The notes beneath the pieces are model-generated. The model was not told where the DNA came from. It was given only the letters and a program-made list of their open reading frames with translations, and made no database searches. Positions 9,680 through 20,862 of a stretch of 64,000 nucleotides of DNA are shown here, piece after piece. The DNA lies in contig NZ_JPXI01000031.1 in NCBI RefSeq assembly GCF_000740675.1, forward strand, positions 62,001 to 126,000, given 5' to 3'. A program made the translations under genes and the position numbers. Numbering within the stretch: position 1 is the stretch's first letter; each line of letters begins with the position of its first letter. Source of the stretch: Massilia sp. BSC265 (GTDB lineage Bacteria; Pseudomonadota; Gammaproteobacteria; Burkholderiales; Burkholderiaceae_D).

Positions 9680-10054
9680 ATGGAAGTCTGGAAGCAGTCG
9701 GCATTGGCGTGGATCGGGTGGATTTTCGGGATCACCGCCGCCTTCGAGCTGCTCATTTTGCTGATGGGAGGGGGAGGCGCCAAGGTGCTGGTCCGCCTCC
9801 TTGTCCTTGCCGCCCTGTTCGCGCTGCTGCTGAAGGGCTACCGTTTTCCACGCTATGTGCTCGGCCTCCTCTACCTTGCAGGCGGCCTGTTCGCCCTGTT
9901 CGCGGTCCTGTCGAACACTTCCAACCTGTTCCTGGTGGTCTCGATGCTGCCCTTCGGCGTCTTCAGCCTGGTTGTGGCCTGGTTCTTTTTCCGTTCCAGA
10001 GCATTGCGCGCCTGGGCCGAAGCGCGCAGCAAGCCGACGGTGGGCGGAACCTGA
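9680..10054 (+). CDS. Small multi-pass membrane protein, function unknown
   Basis: A 124-residue hydrophobic protein with four predicted membrane segments: SALAWIGWIFGITAAFELLILL, VLVRLLVLAALFALLL, YVLGLLYLAGGLFALFAVL and LFLVVSMLPFGVFSLVVAWFFF. It ends in a short basic cytoplasmic tail. AGGAG at 9670-9674 sits five bases before the ATG at 9680, which decides the start against an open frame further upstream. I do not recognise the family. It follows glpK by 50 bases and could share its transcript, but nothing ties it to glycerol. Confidence 0.7.
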   Translation: MEVWKQSALAWIGWIFGITAAFELLILLMGGGGAKVLVRLLVLAALFALLLKGYRFPRYVLGLLYLAGGLFALFAVLSNTSNLFLVVSMLPFGVFSLVVAWFFFRSRALRAWAEARSKPTVGGT

Positions 10055-10137
10055 GCTGCGCGCGGGCAAGCGTGTTCCACCGATGCGTTCCGTCCCGTAT
10101 GATCTCCGCATGACGACAGCTTGGCGAGGAGGGAAGC

Positions 10138-10398
10138 ATGCTTAAATTGGGAGAAACGGATCCTCGGCTGATCGACAAGCTCGGCACGCTCGCGGCGCGG
10201 GTCGTCGAAGATTCACTGGCTTCGGGACTGACCTGGGACCAGGCAGTCGTGGCCCTCGGCATCGCAGCCAAGGCCATGTCGGCCAAGGCAGCGAGCCAAG
10301 GTGGCGCCACGCCGGCGGATTACGCACTGCATGCCGAGAAACGCCTGAAGGAAGGCATGGACCGCAGTGCCGCGGTCCTCAAGGCCTATCTATCCTGA
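10138..10398 (+). CDS. Small soluble protein, function unknown
   Basis: An 86-residue, predicted mostly helical protein (MLKLGETDPRLIDKLG...). The GAGGAGG ribosome site is strong and well spaced before ATG 10138, so translation is likely. No membrane helix, metal motif or known domain is seen. The sequence LTWDQAVVALGIAAKAMSAKAA looks amphipathic. It converges on the AAA+ ATPase gene, with 12 bases between the stops. Function unknown. Confidence 0.6.
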   Translation: MLKLGETDPRLIDKLGTLAARVVEDSLASGLTWDQAVVALGIAAKAMSAKAASQGGATPADYALHAEKRLKEGMDRSAAVLKAYLS

Positions 10399-10410
10399 AG
10401 CAGGTCCCGC

Positions 10411-11361
10411 TCAGAACCCGATCCGCCCCCTGCCCGGGGTCGGCTTGATCCGGATATCGTCCACGCTCACGCGTTCGCGCCCGGCCGCCACCGCGTGGCC
10501 CAGGCCGTCGAGCAGGGTCTTGCGCAGGTCGCGCGGCGACACGTTCACCAGCTTGTCGAGCACCACGTCTCCCAGACGCGGATCGAAGGCCGCCAGGTTC
10601 AGCTCATCGAGCAGCCCGGCATACATGCGCTGGGCGATGCCGGCCGCCTGTTCCGCTGTCGGCGTCGGCACCTCGTAGACCGCCATGCGGTTGAGCAGCG
10701 GGTGCGGAATGCCTTCGGCCGAGTTGGCGGTCAGCACCCAGAAGATCTGCGAGGCGTCGATCTCGACGTCGATGAATTCGTCGCGGAAGCTGCTGGCCGT
10801 TTCCGGTTCCAGCAGCTGATACAGGGCGGCAAGCGGATCGGACTGCGAGGAGCCGGTCGCCTTTTCCACTTCGTCCAGCACGATCAAAGGATTGGCGTAC
10901 TGGCCGCGCACCAGGCGCTCGGCCACCTTGCCACACTTGGCGCCGCGCCAGCTGGCCGAGCTGCCGGTGATGACGAAGCCGGCCGACAGTGCATTCATGC
11001 TGATCAGTTCACATTCGGTCTGCATCACCCGGGCCAGGCGCCGGGCGAAGTGGGTCTTGCCCACGCCGGGGCCGCCCAGCAGCAGGATCGGCATGACATT
11101 GAAGCCGCGGTCGCCCGCATGGGCCAATGCCAGGTACCGGGCCAGGTCGTCCAGGACTTCCTCGAAGTTCGGGCATTCCTCGAAAAGGGGATCGAGGGCA
11201 TCGATCGATGAGGGCTTGGTCACGAAGCGGTCGGCCCCGGTCTCCAGCATGCGCTCGTAGAACGCTTCGAGTTCCGGGGAGCGGCCGCGGCTGCGGTCGA
11301 GCGCTTCCTGAACTTCGATCAGGTCGTAGACCGCGCAGGTACGGGCGAGTGTAATGCTCAC
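10411..11361 (-). CDS. AAA+ ATPase resembling the Lon ATPase module
   Basis: A 316-residue P-loop ATPase. Walker A is GGPGVGKTHFARRLA near residue 97. Walker B is NPLIVLDEVEK, and the sensor-1 stretch WVLTANS is followed by LLNRMAVYEVP. A Lon-like C-terminal small helical domain contains VNVSPRDLRKTLLDGLGHAV. The order is that of the Lon ATPase core, but there is no Lon N-domain, protease domain or Ser-Lys dyad. The GTG at 11359-11361 is chosen because AAGGAG lies six bases upstream. It is divergent from mraZ across a 470-base gap and has no obvious partner. It may be a remodelling chaperone; the substrate is unknown. Confidence 0.75.
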   Translation of the reverse strand: MSITLARTCAVYDLIEVQEALDRSRGRSPELEAFYERMLETGADRFVTKPSSIDALDPLFEECPNFEEVLDDLARYLALAHAGDRGFNVMPILLLGGPGVGKTHFARRLARVMQTECELISMNALSAGFVITGSSASWRGAKCGKVAERLVRGQYANPLIVLDEVEKATGSSQSDPLAALYQLLEPETASSFRDEFIDVEIDASQIFWVLTANSAEGIPHPLLNRMAVYEVPTPTAEQAAGIAQRMYAGLLDELNLAAFDPRLGDVVLDKLVNVSPRDLRKTLLDGLGHAVAAGRERVSVDDIRIKPTPGRGRIGF

Positions 11362-11704
11362 AACGTTCTCCTTCTCAGCCCGCTCCCGTCCGGCTCTCCC
11401 ATCCTGCCGAGCGGGCCGTAGCCGGATGGATCTTTGCCTCGACTCGATCCTAACGCTTCCAGACGAGCGCCGCCAATCCTTCACAACCAATTCCGCACAG
11501 CAACTTTAGTTTCCATAAACAAAGACAACGTCATGACGTGACGTTAATCAAACTGAAAGCTTGTCATGACAACTGAGGTCCAACCTTCATGTTGTTTCCT
11601 AAGTGACTGATTTAGGAGACATTTTACCTTGACGATCCCTCAATAGGCGCTGCTAAGTCATTGGTTTCATTAGACAAATTCGGATTTGCCAAGCGTGAAT
11701 TCGC

Positions 11705-11733
11705 TTGACCACCAACATTGATTCCAATAAAGT
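11705..11733 (+). promoter_or_regulatory. Probable sigma70 promoter of the dcw cluster (Pmra)
   Basis: TTGACC at 11705-11710 and TAAAGT at 11728-11733 are separated by exactly 17 bases, matching the -35 at five of six positions and the -10 at four of six. The predicted start near 11740 falls inside the MraZ boxes, as expected for repression. Confidence 0.65.
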
Positions 11734-11766
11734 GGGAAACAGTGTGAAAAAGTGTCGAATTGTGGG
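11732..11766 (+). promoter_or_regulatory. MraZ operator: four GTGNN boxes at 10-bp spacing
   Basis: GTGGG (11732), GTGTG (11742), GTGTC (11752) and GTGGG (11762) are direct repeats with exactly 10-bp periodicity. This is the known MraZ binding architecture (repeated TGGGN boxes with 5-base spacers), placed on one face of the helix just downstream of the promoter. MraZ is encoded next, so autoregulation is likely. Confidence 0.85.
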
Positions 11767-11831
11767 GGAGTTTTGGAACCCCGAGCGGCTAAATAATTCT
11801 AAATTGATAACTCTCCAAGCTAGGTAAATAC

Positions 11832-12260
11832 GTGTTCCAGGGCGCGTCAGCGATCAATCTCGATGCCAAAGGAAGGATGTCGATTCCGGCAAAGCATCGT
11901 GACGCCCTTGCGGTCCAGTGCGAGGGCCGGATGACGCTGACGAAGCATCCGCACGGCTGCCTGCTGTTTTTCCCACGCCCGGTGTGGGAGCAGCATCGCG
12001 AGCAGATCGCCGCCTGGCCGATGTCCGCCAGAGCGTGGCAGCGCATTTTCCTTGGTAACGCGTGCGATGTCGAGTTGGACAGTGCAGGCCGGGTGCTGAT
12101 TTCGCCCGAACTGCGCGCTGCCGTGGGTTTGGAGAAAGAAGTCATGATGTTGGGCATGGGCACCCACTTCGAAATCTGGGATGCCGCCAAGCTTGCCGAA
12201 AGCGAAGCCGAAGCTGTTGCCGGCGGCATGCCCGATGTCCTTTCCAATTTCTCCTTCTGA
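11832..12260 (+). CDS. mraZ: Transcriptional regulator MraZ
   Basis: A 142-residue DNA-binding protein of the AbrB-like MraZ family, which forms ring oligomers and represses the dcw cluster. Two SpoVT/AbrB half-domains each carry the DxxxR motif, [10 protein letters not shown] near residue 10 and [10 protein letters not shown] near residue 81. The start is a GTG. The ribosome site is weak (AGG eight bases upstream), consistent with low expression of a repressor. It is the first gene of the cluster and lies just behind its own operator. Confidence 0.96.
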   Translation: MFQGASAINLDAKGRMSIPAKHRDALAVQCEGRMTLTKHPHGCLLFFPRPVWEQHREQIAAWPMSARAWQRIFLGNACDVELDSAGRVLISPELRAAVGLEKEVMMLGMGTHFEIWDAAKLAESEAEAVAGGMPDVLSNFSF

Positions 12261-12267
12261 GGCGCCG

Positions 12268-13239
12268 ATGACGGAAATAAACACGGTGCCTGCAGCTTTT
12301 CAGCATCGCACAGTGCTGCTGGATGAAGCAGTGGATGGGCTCAAGCTCGAGGGCGAGCGCATCAACGGTACTTATATAGATGGCACGTTCGGCCGTGGTG
12401 GCCACAGCCGCCTGATCCTGTCGCGACTGGGCCCGCAGGGCCGCCTGGTCGCTTTCGACAAGGATCCGCAGGCGATCGCCACCGCGGAGCAGGTGCAGGA
12501 CCCACGTTTCACGATCGTGCATGACAGTTTTGCCACGATGCTCGATGCGCTTGACGCGCGCGGCATCAGCCAGGTGGACGGCATCTTGCTGGACCTTGGT
12601 ATTTCGTCGCCCCAAGTGGACGACGCCTCCCGCGGATTCAGTTTCCGCCAGGACGGCCCGCTCGACATGCGCATGGATACCACGCGCGGCATGTCGGCGG
12701 CCGAATGGCTGGCCACCGCGACGGAACAACAACTGGAAAAGGTTATACGGGATTATGGAGAAGAACGGTTTGCTTTCCAGATTGCAAAGGCGATTATTGC
12801 TCGCCGCGCAATCCAGCCAATTTCGACCACACGAGAGCTTGCCGCAATCGTGGCAGACGCGGTCAAGACTCGCGAAAAGGGCAAAGATCCGGCAACCCGG
12901 ACCTTTCAGGCTGTCCGGATTTTCATCAATAAAGAGCTTGAAGACCTTGAAGCAGGTCTGAGCGCCGCCTACGCGATGCTGGCGCCGGGGGCGCGCATGT
13001 CCGTGATCAGCTTCCACTCGCTGGAAGATCGCATGGTCAAGCAGTTCCTTGCGTCCAAGGCCAAAGTGGAGCAGCCGGACCGCCGGCTGCCGATCCGCGC
13101 CGCCGACCTGCCGCAGCCCTTGATGAAGTTGATCACCAAGACCAAGCCGTCCGGTCCCGAAGTCGAGGCCAACCCGCGCGCCCGCTCGGCGGTGCTGCGC
13201 GTGGCGGAGCGCTTGCCTGCCTCTGGAGGGGCGGCATGA
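12268..13239 (+). CDS. rsmH: 16S rRNA m4C1402 methyltransferase RsmH
   Basis: A 323-residue SAM-dependent methyltransferase (formerly MraW) that N4-methylates C1402 in the ribosomal P site. The SAM motif I is [10 protein letters not shown] at residues 38-47. The [10 protein letters not shown] catalytic region and the C-terminal [12 protein letters not shown] are intact. The ATG at 12268 follows GAGG and lies seven bases after the mraZ stop; an upstream in-frame extension would overlap mraZ and is not homologous. It overlaps ftsL by four bases. Confidence 0.97.
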   Translation: MTEINTVPAAFQHRTVLLDEAVDGLKLEGERINGTYIDGTFGRGGHSRLILSRLGPQGRLVAFDKDPQAIATAEQVQDPRFTIVHDSFATMLDALDARGISQVDGILLDLGISSPQVDDASRGFSFRQDGPLDMRMDTTRGMSAAEWLATATEQQLEKVIRDYGEERFAFQIAKAIIARRAIQPISTTRELAAIVADAVKTREKGKDPATRTFQAVRIFINKELEDLEAGLSAAYAMLAPGARMSVISFHSLEDRMVKQFLASKAKVEQPDRRLPIRAADLPQPLMKLITKTKPSGPEVEANPRARSAVLRVAERLPASGGAA

Positions 13240-13508
13240 GCGTCAAGCTGAACATCGTCCTGACGGTGGCCGTGGTCGGCTGCGCGCTGTCGGTGGTGAA
13301 CGCGCGCTACCAGTCGCGTCACCTCCTGATCGAACTCGAGCGCCTCAACCAGCACGCGCGCCAGCTCGAGATCGACTGGGCCCAGCTGCAGCTCGACCAG
13401 TCCACGCTCGGCAAGAACGAGCGCATCGAGCAGATCGCCCGCACCAGTCTGAACATGTCGCCGCTCACCCCGGCCCGTACCCAGTACCTGACGGAAGGGG
13501 CGAAATGA
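13236..13508 (+). CDS. ftsL: Cell division protein FtsL
   Basis: A 90-residue bitopic division protein. A short cytoplasmic N-terminus and a membrane helix ([17 protein letters not shown], residues 5-21) precede a periplasmic leucine-zipper-like coiled coil ([26 protein letters not shown]). It binds FtsB and FtsQ and activates FtsWI. Its start overlaps the rsmH stop and its stop overlaps the ftsI start, each by four bases. Confidence 0.95.
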   Translation: MSVKLNIVLTVAVVGCALSVVNARYQSRHLLIELERLNQHARQLEIDWAQLQLDQSTLGKNERIEQIARTSLNMSPLTPARTQYLTEGAK

Positions 13509-15280
13509 GCCGCGCCGAACGTCGCACTACGGCGCGGGTGGCCGCATCCAAGGGCGTGGCTTTCTCGAAGAGCCCGGTCCTGGCCGTGAACGTGCCCAAC
13601 TGGCGCTCGCGCCTGGTGCTGTTCGTCCTGTTCGCCGCCTTTGCGGCGCTGGCCGTGCGCGCCCTCTGGCTGCAGGGCGTGTCCACCCAGTTCCTGCAAC
13701 AGAAGGGCAAGAGCCGCTACGAGCGCCTGGTCGAACTGCCGGCCGCGCGCGGCAAGATCATGGACCGCAACGGCCAGGTGCTGGCCTCCTCGCTGCCGGT
13801 GAAGGCGGTGGCCGCCTTCCCGAAGGAAGTGCTGAATGCGCCAGACGACAAGCTGGCCGAGTTGGCGCGCCTGCTCGAGATGCCGCTGTCCGAGGTGCGC
13901 GCCAAGCTCGACCCGAAGCGCAGCTACGTCTACCTCAAGCGCCAGGTCGAGATGGACAAGGTCGAGAGGATCGAGGCGCTCAAGATCGACGGCATCGACA
14001 CCCGCAAGGAATACAAGCGCTACTACCCGCAGGGCGAGGTGATGACCCACATGGTGGGCTTCACCAACGTCGAGGACAAGGGCCAGGAAGGCATGGAGCT
14101 GTTCCACCAGAAGGCGCTGATGGGCGTGCCGGGCAGCCGCCGCGTCATCCGCGACCGTCTCGGCCACATCGCCGAAGACCTGGGCATGTTCCGCGAGCCG
14201 CACCACGGCAAGGACCTGACCCTGTCGGTCGACAGCAAGCTGCAGTACATCGCCTTCACCAGCGTGAAGAACGCGGTCGAGAAGTTCAACGCCCAGGCCG
14301 GCGGCGCCGTGGTGCTCGACGTGCACACGGGCGAAGTACTGGCCATGGCCAACTACCCGACCTACAACCCGAACGACCGTTCGGGCCTGACCGGCGCCCA
14401 GCTGCGCAACCGCGTCATTACCGACACCTTCGAGCCGGGTTCGACCCTCAAGCCGATCACGGTCGCGCTCGGCCTGGAAAAGAAGAAGATCACGCCCGAC
14501 ACGGTGTTCGACACCTCGGGCGGGCGCATCGTCGTGGGCGGCCGCCCGATCCGCGACATGCACCCGAAGGACGCCCTGACGGTGAGCGGCATCATCCAGA
14601 AGTCCTCGAACGTCGGCACCGTCAAGATCGCCCAGATGCTCGAACCGAAGGACATGTGGGAGCTGTACACCAAGCTCGGCTACGGCCAGGCGCCGCGCTT
14701 CGGCTTCCCGGGCGCCGTCGCCGGCCGCGTGCGTCCATGGAAATCCTGGAAGCCGATCGAATACGCCAACATGTCCTTCGGCCACGGCCTGTCGGTCTCG
14801 CTGCTGCAGCTGGCGCGTTCCTACATGGTGTTCGCTCGCGACGGCGACATCATTCCGCTCTCCTTCCTGAAGGTGACCGAAGAGCCGGTCGGCCAGCAGG
14901 TGATCTCGCCCAGGACCGCGGCCCAGGTGCGCACCATGCTGGAATCGGTCGTCGGTCCGGAAGGCACCGCATCGAAGGCCCAGGTGGCCGGCTACCGCGT
15001 GGGCGGCAAGACCGGCACCGCCGAGAAGATCGTCAACGGCCGCTACTCGAAGACCGACAACATCGGCTACTTCGTCGGCATCGCGCCGATGTCCAGGCCG
15101 CGCTTCGTCATCGCGGTCATGATCGACAATCCGCGCGGCGCCCTCCGGACAGGCGGCAGCGTCGCGGCGCCGACCGCCGCGGACCTGGCCTCGAATGCCT
15201 TGCGGGCGGCGAACATACCGCCCGACTCATCGATCACCGACATCATCATTCCGGAAGAACCGGTAGAGGAGAGCTTGTGA
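13505..15280 (+). CDS. ftsI: Septal peptidoglycan transpeptidase FtsI (PBP3)
   Basis: A 591-residue class B penicillin-binding protein that cross-links septal peptidoglycan. A single membrane helix lies at about residues 35-55 (LVLFVLFAAFAALAV). The dimerisation domain begins around GKIMDRNGQVLASSLP. The transpeptidase motifs are SxxK with Ser313 (GSTLKP), SSN (KSSNVGT) and KTG (GGKTGTAEK). The partner glycosyltransferase FtsW is encoded downstream. All catalytic residues are present. Confidence 0.97.
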   Translation: MSRAERRTTARVAASKGVAFSKSPVLAVNVPNWRSRLVLFVLFAAFAALAVRALWLQGVSTQFLQQKGKSRYERLVELPAARGKIMDRNGQVLASSLPVKAVAAFPKEVLNAPDDKLAELARLLEMPLSEVRAKLDPKRSYVYLKRQVEMDKVERIEALKIDGIDTRKEYKRYYPQGEVMTHMVGFTNVEDKGQEGMELFHQKALMGVPGSRRVIRDRLGHIAEDLGMFREPHHGKDLTLSVDSKLQYIAFTSVKNAVEKFNAQAGGAVVLDVHTGEVLAMANYPTYNPNDRSGLTGAQLRNRVITDTFEPGSTLKPITVALGLEKKKITPDTVFDTSGGRIVVGGRPIRDMHPKDALTVSGIIQKSSNVGTVKIAQMLEPKDMWELYTKLGYGQAPRFGFPGAVAGRVRPWKSWKPIEYANMSFGHGLSVSLLQLARSYMVFARDGDIIPLSFLKVTEEPVGQQVISPRTAAQVRTMLESVVGPEGTASKAQVAGYRVGGKTGTAEKIVNGRYSKTDNIGYFVGIAPMSRPRFVIAVMIDNPRGALRTGGSVAAPTAADLASNALRAANIPPDSSITDIIIPEEPVEESL

Positions 15281-16815
15281 TGGCGATGAGCCTGAACGAC
15301 ATCTGCCAGTGGATCCGTGCCGCCGCCCCAGGCGGCCGACTTGTTTCCGACTCCCGCAGCGTGGCCAAGGGAGACGTGTTCTTTGCCTATCCGGGCGAAG
15401 CCGCGGACGGACGCCGCTATATCGCCGCCGCCATCGCGGCAGGCGCGGCCGCCGTCGTCTACGAAGAAGACGGTTACTGCTGGGACGCGGCACATGAGGT
15501 GGCGCACCTCGGCGTGGCCAGGCTGAAGAAGAACGCGGGGCCGATCGCCCATGGCGTGCTGCAGCATCCGGATGCCGGCATGTTCACCGTCGGCGTCACC
15601 GGCACCAACGGCAAGACGTCCTGCGCGGTGTGGACCGGGCAAGCGCTGGCACGCCTCGGCGAGACCGCCGCCGTGATCGGCACCCTGGGTGTCGGCCTCG
15701 TGAAGAAAGGGGCGGAGCCGCAGTTCGACGCCACCGGCTACACCACCCCGGACGCCGTGCTGCTGGCCCAGACCCTCGGCGACCTGCGTGCGCGGGAAGT
15801 CGGCGCGCTGGCGATCGAGGTCTCGTCCATCGGCCTGGTGCAGGAGCGTGCCGCCGGCATGCACTTCGACGTCGCCATCTTCACCAACCTGACCCGCGAC
15901 CACCTCGACTTCCACGGCACGATGGAGGCTTACGAGGCGGCCAAGATCAAGCTGTTCGAGTGGGAAGGCCTGAAGCACGCCGTTGTCAACCTCGACGACC
16001 CGGCCGGCCAGCGCCTGGTGGCGCACCTGCGCAAGCACTTTGCAGGCTTGCCGGTCACCGCTTACACGCTCAGAAGCGAGGCCGAGCAGCCTGCCATCGA
16101 GGGCGTCGGCATCCTGCGCGCCTCGAACATGCGCAGCCGCCACGCGGGCACCGAATTCACTGTCGACACCCCGGCAGGTACTTCCCTTGTGAAGACCCGG
16201 CTGGTCGGCCACTTCAACGTCAGCAATGCGCTGGCGGTGCTGGGCGCACTGCTGGCCAAGGGCGTACCGCTGAAGATCTCGGTGGATGCCGTCGAGGCGC
16301 TGGTGCCGGCCCCGGGCCGCATGCAGCAGATCGGCGGCCAGGATGCGCCGATGGTCGTGATCGACTACGCGCATACCCCGGACGCGCTGGAAAAGACACT
16401 TGAGGCCCTGCGCCAGGTGGCCCGCGAGCGCGGCGGCCAGCTGTGGTGCGTGTTCGGCTGCGGCGGCGACCGCGACCCGGGCAAGCGTCCGCAGATGGGC
16501 GCGATCGCCCAGATCGCCGAGCACGTGCTGGTCACCAGCGACAACCCGCGCAGCGAGGAACCGGCGGGCATCATCGCCCAGATCGTCGCCGGCATGGACC
16601 CGAACCACCCGACGTCAACCCACCAGGCCGTCGAGGACCGCGCCACCGCGATCCTGCTGGCCGTGAAGAACGCCGGCAAGCAGGACGTGATCCTGCTGGC
16701 AGGGAAGGGCCATGAGCCCTACCAGGAAATCAAAGGCAAGAAGATTCCGTTCTCCGATGCCGACCACGCTTCGCTGGCATTGACCGCGCGGCTCACCATG
16801 ATGAGGACCCACTGA
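15280..16815 (+). CDS. murE: UDP-MurNAc-L-Ala-D-Glu:meso-DAP ligase MurE
   Basis: A 511-residue ATP-dependent ligase adding meso-diaminopimelate to the cytoplasmic peptidoglycan precursor. The ATP loop is GVTGTNGKTS. The DNPR motif (TSDNPRSEEP) that recognises meso-DAP rather than lysine is present, with HTPDALEKTL before it. The ATG at 15280 shares a base with the ftsI stop (TGATG), and AGGAG at 15267-15271 lies eight bases upstream, which decides the start over the ATG at 15286. Confidence 0.97.
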   Translation: MAMSLNDICQWIRAAAPGGRLVSDSRSVAKGDVFFAYPGEAADGRRYIAAAIAAGAAAVVYEEDGYCWDAAHEVAHLGVARLKKNAGPIAHGVLQHPDAGMFTVGVTGTNGKTSCAVWTGQALARLGETAAVIGTLGVGLVKKGAEPQFDATGYTTPDAVLLAQTLGDLRAREVGALAIEVSSIGLVQERAAGMHFDVAIFTNLTRDHLDFHGTMEAYEAAKIKLFEWEGLKHAVVNLDDPAGQRLVAHLRKHFAGLPVTAYTLRSEAEQPAIEGVGILRASNMRSRHAGTEFTVDTPAGTSLVKTRLVGHFNVSNALAVLGALLAKGVPLKISVDAVEALVPAPGRMQQIGGQDAPMVVIDYAHTPDALEKTLEALRQVARERGGQLWCVFGCGGDRDPGKRPQMGAIAQIAEHVLVTSDNPRSEEPAGIIAQIVAGMDPNHPTSTHQAVEDRATAILLAVKNAGKQDVILLAGKGHEPYQEIKGKKIPFSDADHASLALTARLTMMRTH

Positions 16816-18188
16816 TGCGCGGTACGCTTGCACAACTGGTCGCCGCGATCCCGGGCGCACGCCTGGTGGGTGGCGACCTTGCCTTCCAGGGCGTGTCGAC
16901 CGACAGCCGCACGGCGCCCGCCGGCGCGCTGTTCGTCGCCCTCAGAGGCGAGACCTTCGACGCACACAGCTTCCTCGGCCAGGTCGCCGGGCGCGGCGTC
17001 GCAGCCGTGGTCGTGCACGCGCTGCCGGAAGGCTGGACCCTGCCGGCCATCGTGGTGCCGGATACACTGGTGGCGCTGGGCCGCATCGCCAATTTCTGGC
17101 GCACGCAGTTCGAGATTCCCGTGATCGGCGTCACCGGTTCGAACGGCAAGACCACGGTCAAGGAAATGATCGCGTCCATCCTGGCGGCCGCCGTCGGAGA
17201 GGACGCGCGTCTCGCCACGCAGGGCAACCTGAACAACGAGATCGGCGTGCCGCTGACGCTGTTCCGCCTGGGTGCGGAGCATCGCGCGGCCGTGATCGAG
17301 ATGGGCATGAACCATCCGGGCGAGATCGCGCGCCTGGCTGCCATCTCGGCCCCGACGGTCGCCATGGTGAACAACGCCCAGCGCGAGCACCAGGAATTCA
17401 TGCACACCGTGGAAGCGGTGGCGCGCGAGAACGGTTCGGTGCTGCAGGCGCTGCCGAGCGACGGCGTCGCGGTGTTCCCGGGCGACGACAGCTATACGGA
17501 GCTGTGGCGCGGCCTGGCGCCGTGCCCCGTCCTGACCTTCGGCCTGACGGACGCGTGCGACGTGCGCGCGACCTACACCTCGACCGGTTTCGGCAATGCG
17601 CTGCAAGTCCACGCACGCGGCCAGCAGTTTGCGCTGAACCTGGCCGCCGCGGGCGACCACAACGTGCGCAACGCGCTCGCTGCAGCCGCCAGCACGCTGG
17701 CCGCGGGCATTCCGGTCGACGCCATCGTGCGCGGCTTGGAAAGCTTCGCCCCGGTCGGCGGCCGCCTGCAGCGCAAGCAGGCTGCGAACGGCGCGACCGT
17801 CATCGACGACACCTACAACGCAAATCCCGACTCGATGCGCGCCGCGATCGACGTCCTGGCCGCCTATCCGGTCCCCCGCATCCTCGTGGTGGGAGACATG
17901 GGCGAAGTCGGCACGCAGGGCAAAGAGTTTCACGAAGAAGTCGGTGCCTACGCGCAGGAGCGTGGCATCGAACACGTGCTCGCCACTGGCGAACTGGCCC
18001 GTCACATGGTGGCGTCGGGGGCACGGCATTACGAGCAGTTCGACGAATTATTGGCAGCACTGGATTCAACACTGGGCGGCAATACCGAGGCGACTGTGCT
18101 GGTGAAGGGCTCGCGCTTCATGAAAATGGAGCGCGTGGTCCAGCACCTGACCGGATCAACTACTACAGGCAACAAGGACGCCCACTGA
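16815..18188 (+). CDS. murF: UDP-MurNAc-tripeptide:D-Ala-D-Ala ligase MurF
   Basis: A 457-residue Mur ligase that adds D-Ala-D-Ala, completing the UDP-MurNAc-pentapeptide. The ATP loop is [14 protein letters not shown]. The central domain carries [10 protein letters not shown], and [13 protein letters not shown] and [14 protein letters not shown] mark the C-terminal domain. It starts within the murE stop (TGATG) and ends two bases before mraY. Its product is the substrate of MraY. Confidence 0.97.
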   Translation: MRGTLAQLVAAIPGARLVGGDLAFQGVSTDSRTAPAGALFVALRGETFDAHSFLGQVAGRGVAAVVVHALPEGWTLPAIVVPDTLVALGRIANFWRTQFEIPVIGVTGSNGKTTVKEMIASILAAAVGEDARLATQGNLNNEIGVPLTLFRLGAEHRAAVIEMGMNHPGEIARLAAISAPTVAMVNNAQREHQEFMHTVEAVARENGSVLQALPSDGVAVFPGDDSYTELWRGLAPCPVLTFGLTDACDVRATYTSTGFGNALQVHARGQQFALNLAAAGDHNVRNALAAAASTLAAGIPVDAIVRGLESFAPVGGRLQRKQAANGATVIDDTYNANPDSMRAAIDVLAAYPVPRILVVGDMGEVGTQGKEFHEEVGAYAQERGIEHVLATGELARHMVASGARHYEQFDELLAALDSTLGGNTEATVLVKGSRFMKMERVVQHLTGSTTTGNKDAH

Positions 18189-18189
18189 C

Positions 18190-19359
18190 ATGCTTCTCTG
18201 GCTAGCCCAATATTTTCAGGACTACATCGGTCCGCTGCGCGTGTTCAACTACATCACCTTCCGCGCGGTCTTCGCGACCATCACCGCGATCGCCATCGGC
18301 CTGATCTGCGGCCCGGCAGTGATCCGCAAGCTGACCGCCATGAAGGTCGGCCAGGCCGTGCGCACCTACGGTCCGCAAACCCACCTGGCCAAGCACGGCA
18401 CCCCGACCATGGGCGGCGTGCTGGTCCTGATCGCGATCGGCATCTCGACCCTGCTGTGGTGCGACCTGTCCAACCGCCTGATCTGGCCGGTGCTGGTCGT
18501 GACCATGGGCTTCGGCGCCGTCGGCTGGGTCGACGACTACCGCAAGGTGGTCTACAAGGACCCGGAAGGCATGCGCTCGGGCGAAAAATACTTCTGGATG
18601 TCGCTGATCGGCATCGCCTCGGCCCTGTACCTGGCGTTCTCGGTCTCGGCCGCCAATCCGTGGGAAGTGCTGCAGCTGTTCTACGCCTGGGTGCAGTCGG
18701 GCTTCTCGATGACCCTGCCGCCCAAGGCCGACCTGATCGTCCCCTTCTTCAAGTCGATCAGCTACCCGCTCGGCGTGTGGGGCTTCATCGCGCTGACCTA
18801 CTGCGTCATCGTGGGTTCCTCGAATGCGGTCAACTTCACCGACGGCCTCGACGGCCTGGCGATCATGCCGACCGTGATGGTCGGCGGCGCCCTCGGCCTG
18901 TTCGCCTACCTGACCGGCAGCGTGACCTATTCGAACTACCTGTTCATCCCCTACATTCCGGGCGCCGGCGAACTCCTGATCTTCTGCGGCGCGATGGCGG
19001 GCGCTGGCCTGGCCTTCCTCTGGTATAACGCACACCCCGCACAGATGTTCATGGGCGACGTCGGCGCGCTGGCGCTGGGCGGCGCGCTGGGCACCATCGC
19101 CGTCATCGTGCGCCAGGAGATCGTCTTGTTCATCATGGGCGGCGTGTTCGTGGCCGAGACCCTGTCGGTGATCATCCAGGTCAGCTGGTTCAAGTACACC
19201 AAGAAGCGCTACGGCGCCGGCCGCCGCGTGTTCCTGATGGCGCCGCTGCACCACCATTTCGAACAAAAGGGCTGGAAGGAGACCAAGGTCGTGGTCCGCT
19301 TCTGGATCGTGACCATGATGCTGGTCCTGGTTGGCCTGTCTACGTTGAAGCTGCGCTGA
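18190..19359 (+). CDS. mraY: Phospho-MurNAc-pentapeptide translocase MraY
   Basis: A 389-residue polytopic inner-membrane enzyme that transfers phospho-MurNAc-pentapeptide to undecaprenyl phosphate, making lipid I. Family motifs are [12 protein letters not shown] near the N-terminus, DDYRKV with the catalytic aspartates, [22 protein letters not shown] and [10 protein letters not shown]. About ten membrane segments are visible. It is one base from murF and three from murD in the cluster. Confidence 0.98.
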   Translation: MLLWLAQYFQDYIGPLRVFNYITFRAVFATITAIAIGLICGPAVIRKLTAMKVGQAVRTYGPQTHLAKHGTPTMGGVLVLIAIGISTLLWCDLSNRLIWPVLVVTMGFGAVGWVDDYRKVVYKDPEGMRSGEKYFWMSLIGIASALYLAFSVSAANPWEVLQLFYAWVQSGFSMTLPPKADLIVPFFKSISYPLGVWGFIALTYCVIVGSSNAVNFTDGLDGLAIMPTVMVGGALGLFAYLTGSVTYSNYLFIPYIPGAGELLIFCGAMAGAGLAFLWYNAHPAQMFMGDVGALALGGALGTIAVIVRQEIVLFIMGGVFVAETLSVIIQVSWFKYTKKRYGAGRRVFLMAPLHHHFEQKGWKETKVVVRFWIVTMMLVLVGLSTLKLR

Positions 19360-19362
19360 AGA

Positions 19363-20861
<1,499 letters not shown>

Positions 20862-20862
<1 letters not shown>

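Larger units (their letters stand above)
11362..11831. other. Intergenic regulatory region upstream of mraZ
   Basis: This 470-base, relatively AT-rich gap separates the divergent AAA+ gene and the dcw cluster. Its right third holds a sigma70-like promoter and the MraZ operator, annotated separately. The left two thirds (11362-11700) contain no gene or strong repeat that I can see; it presumably holds the promoter of the ATPase gene. Confidence 0.7.
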
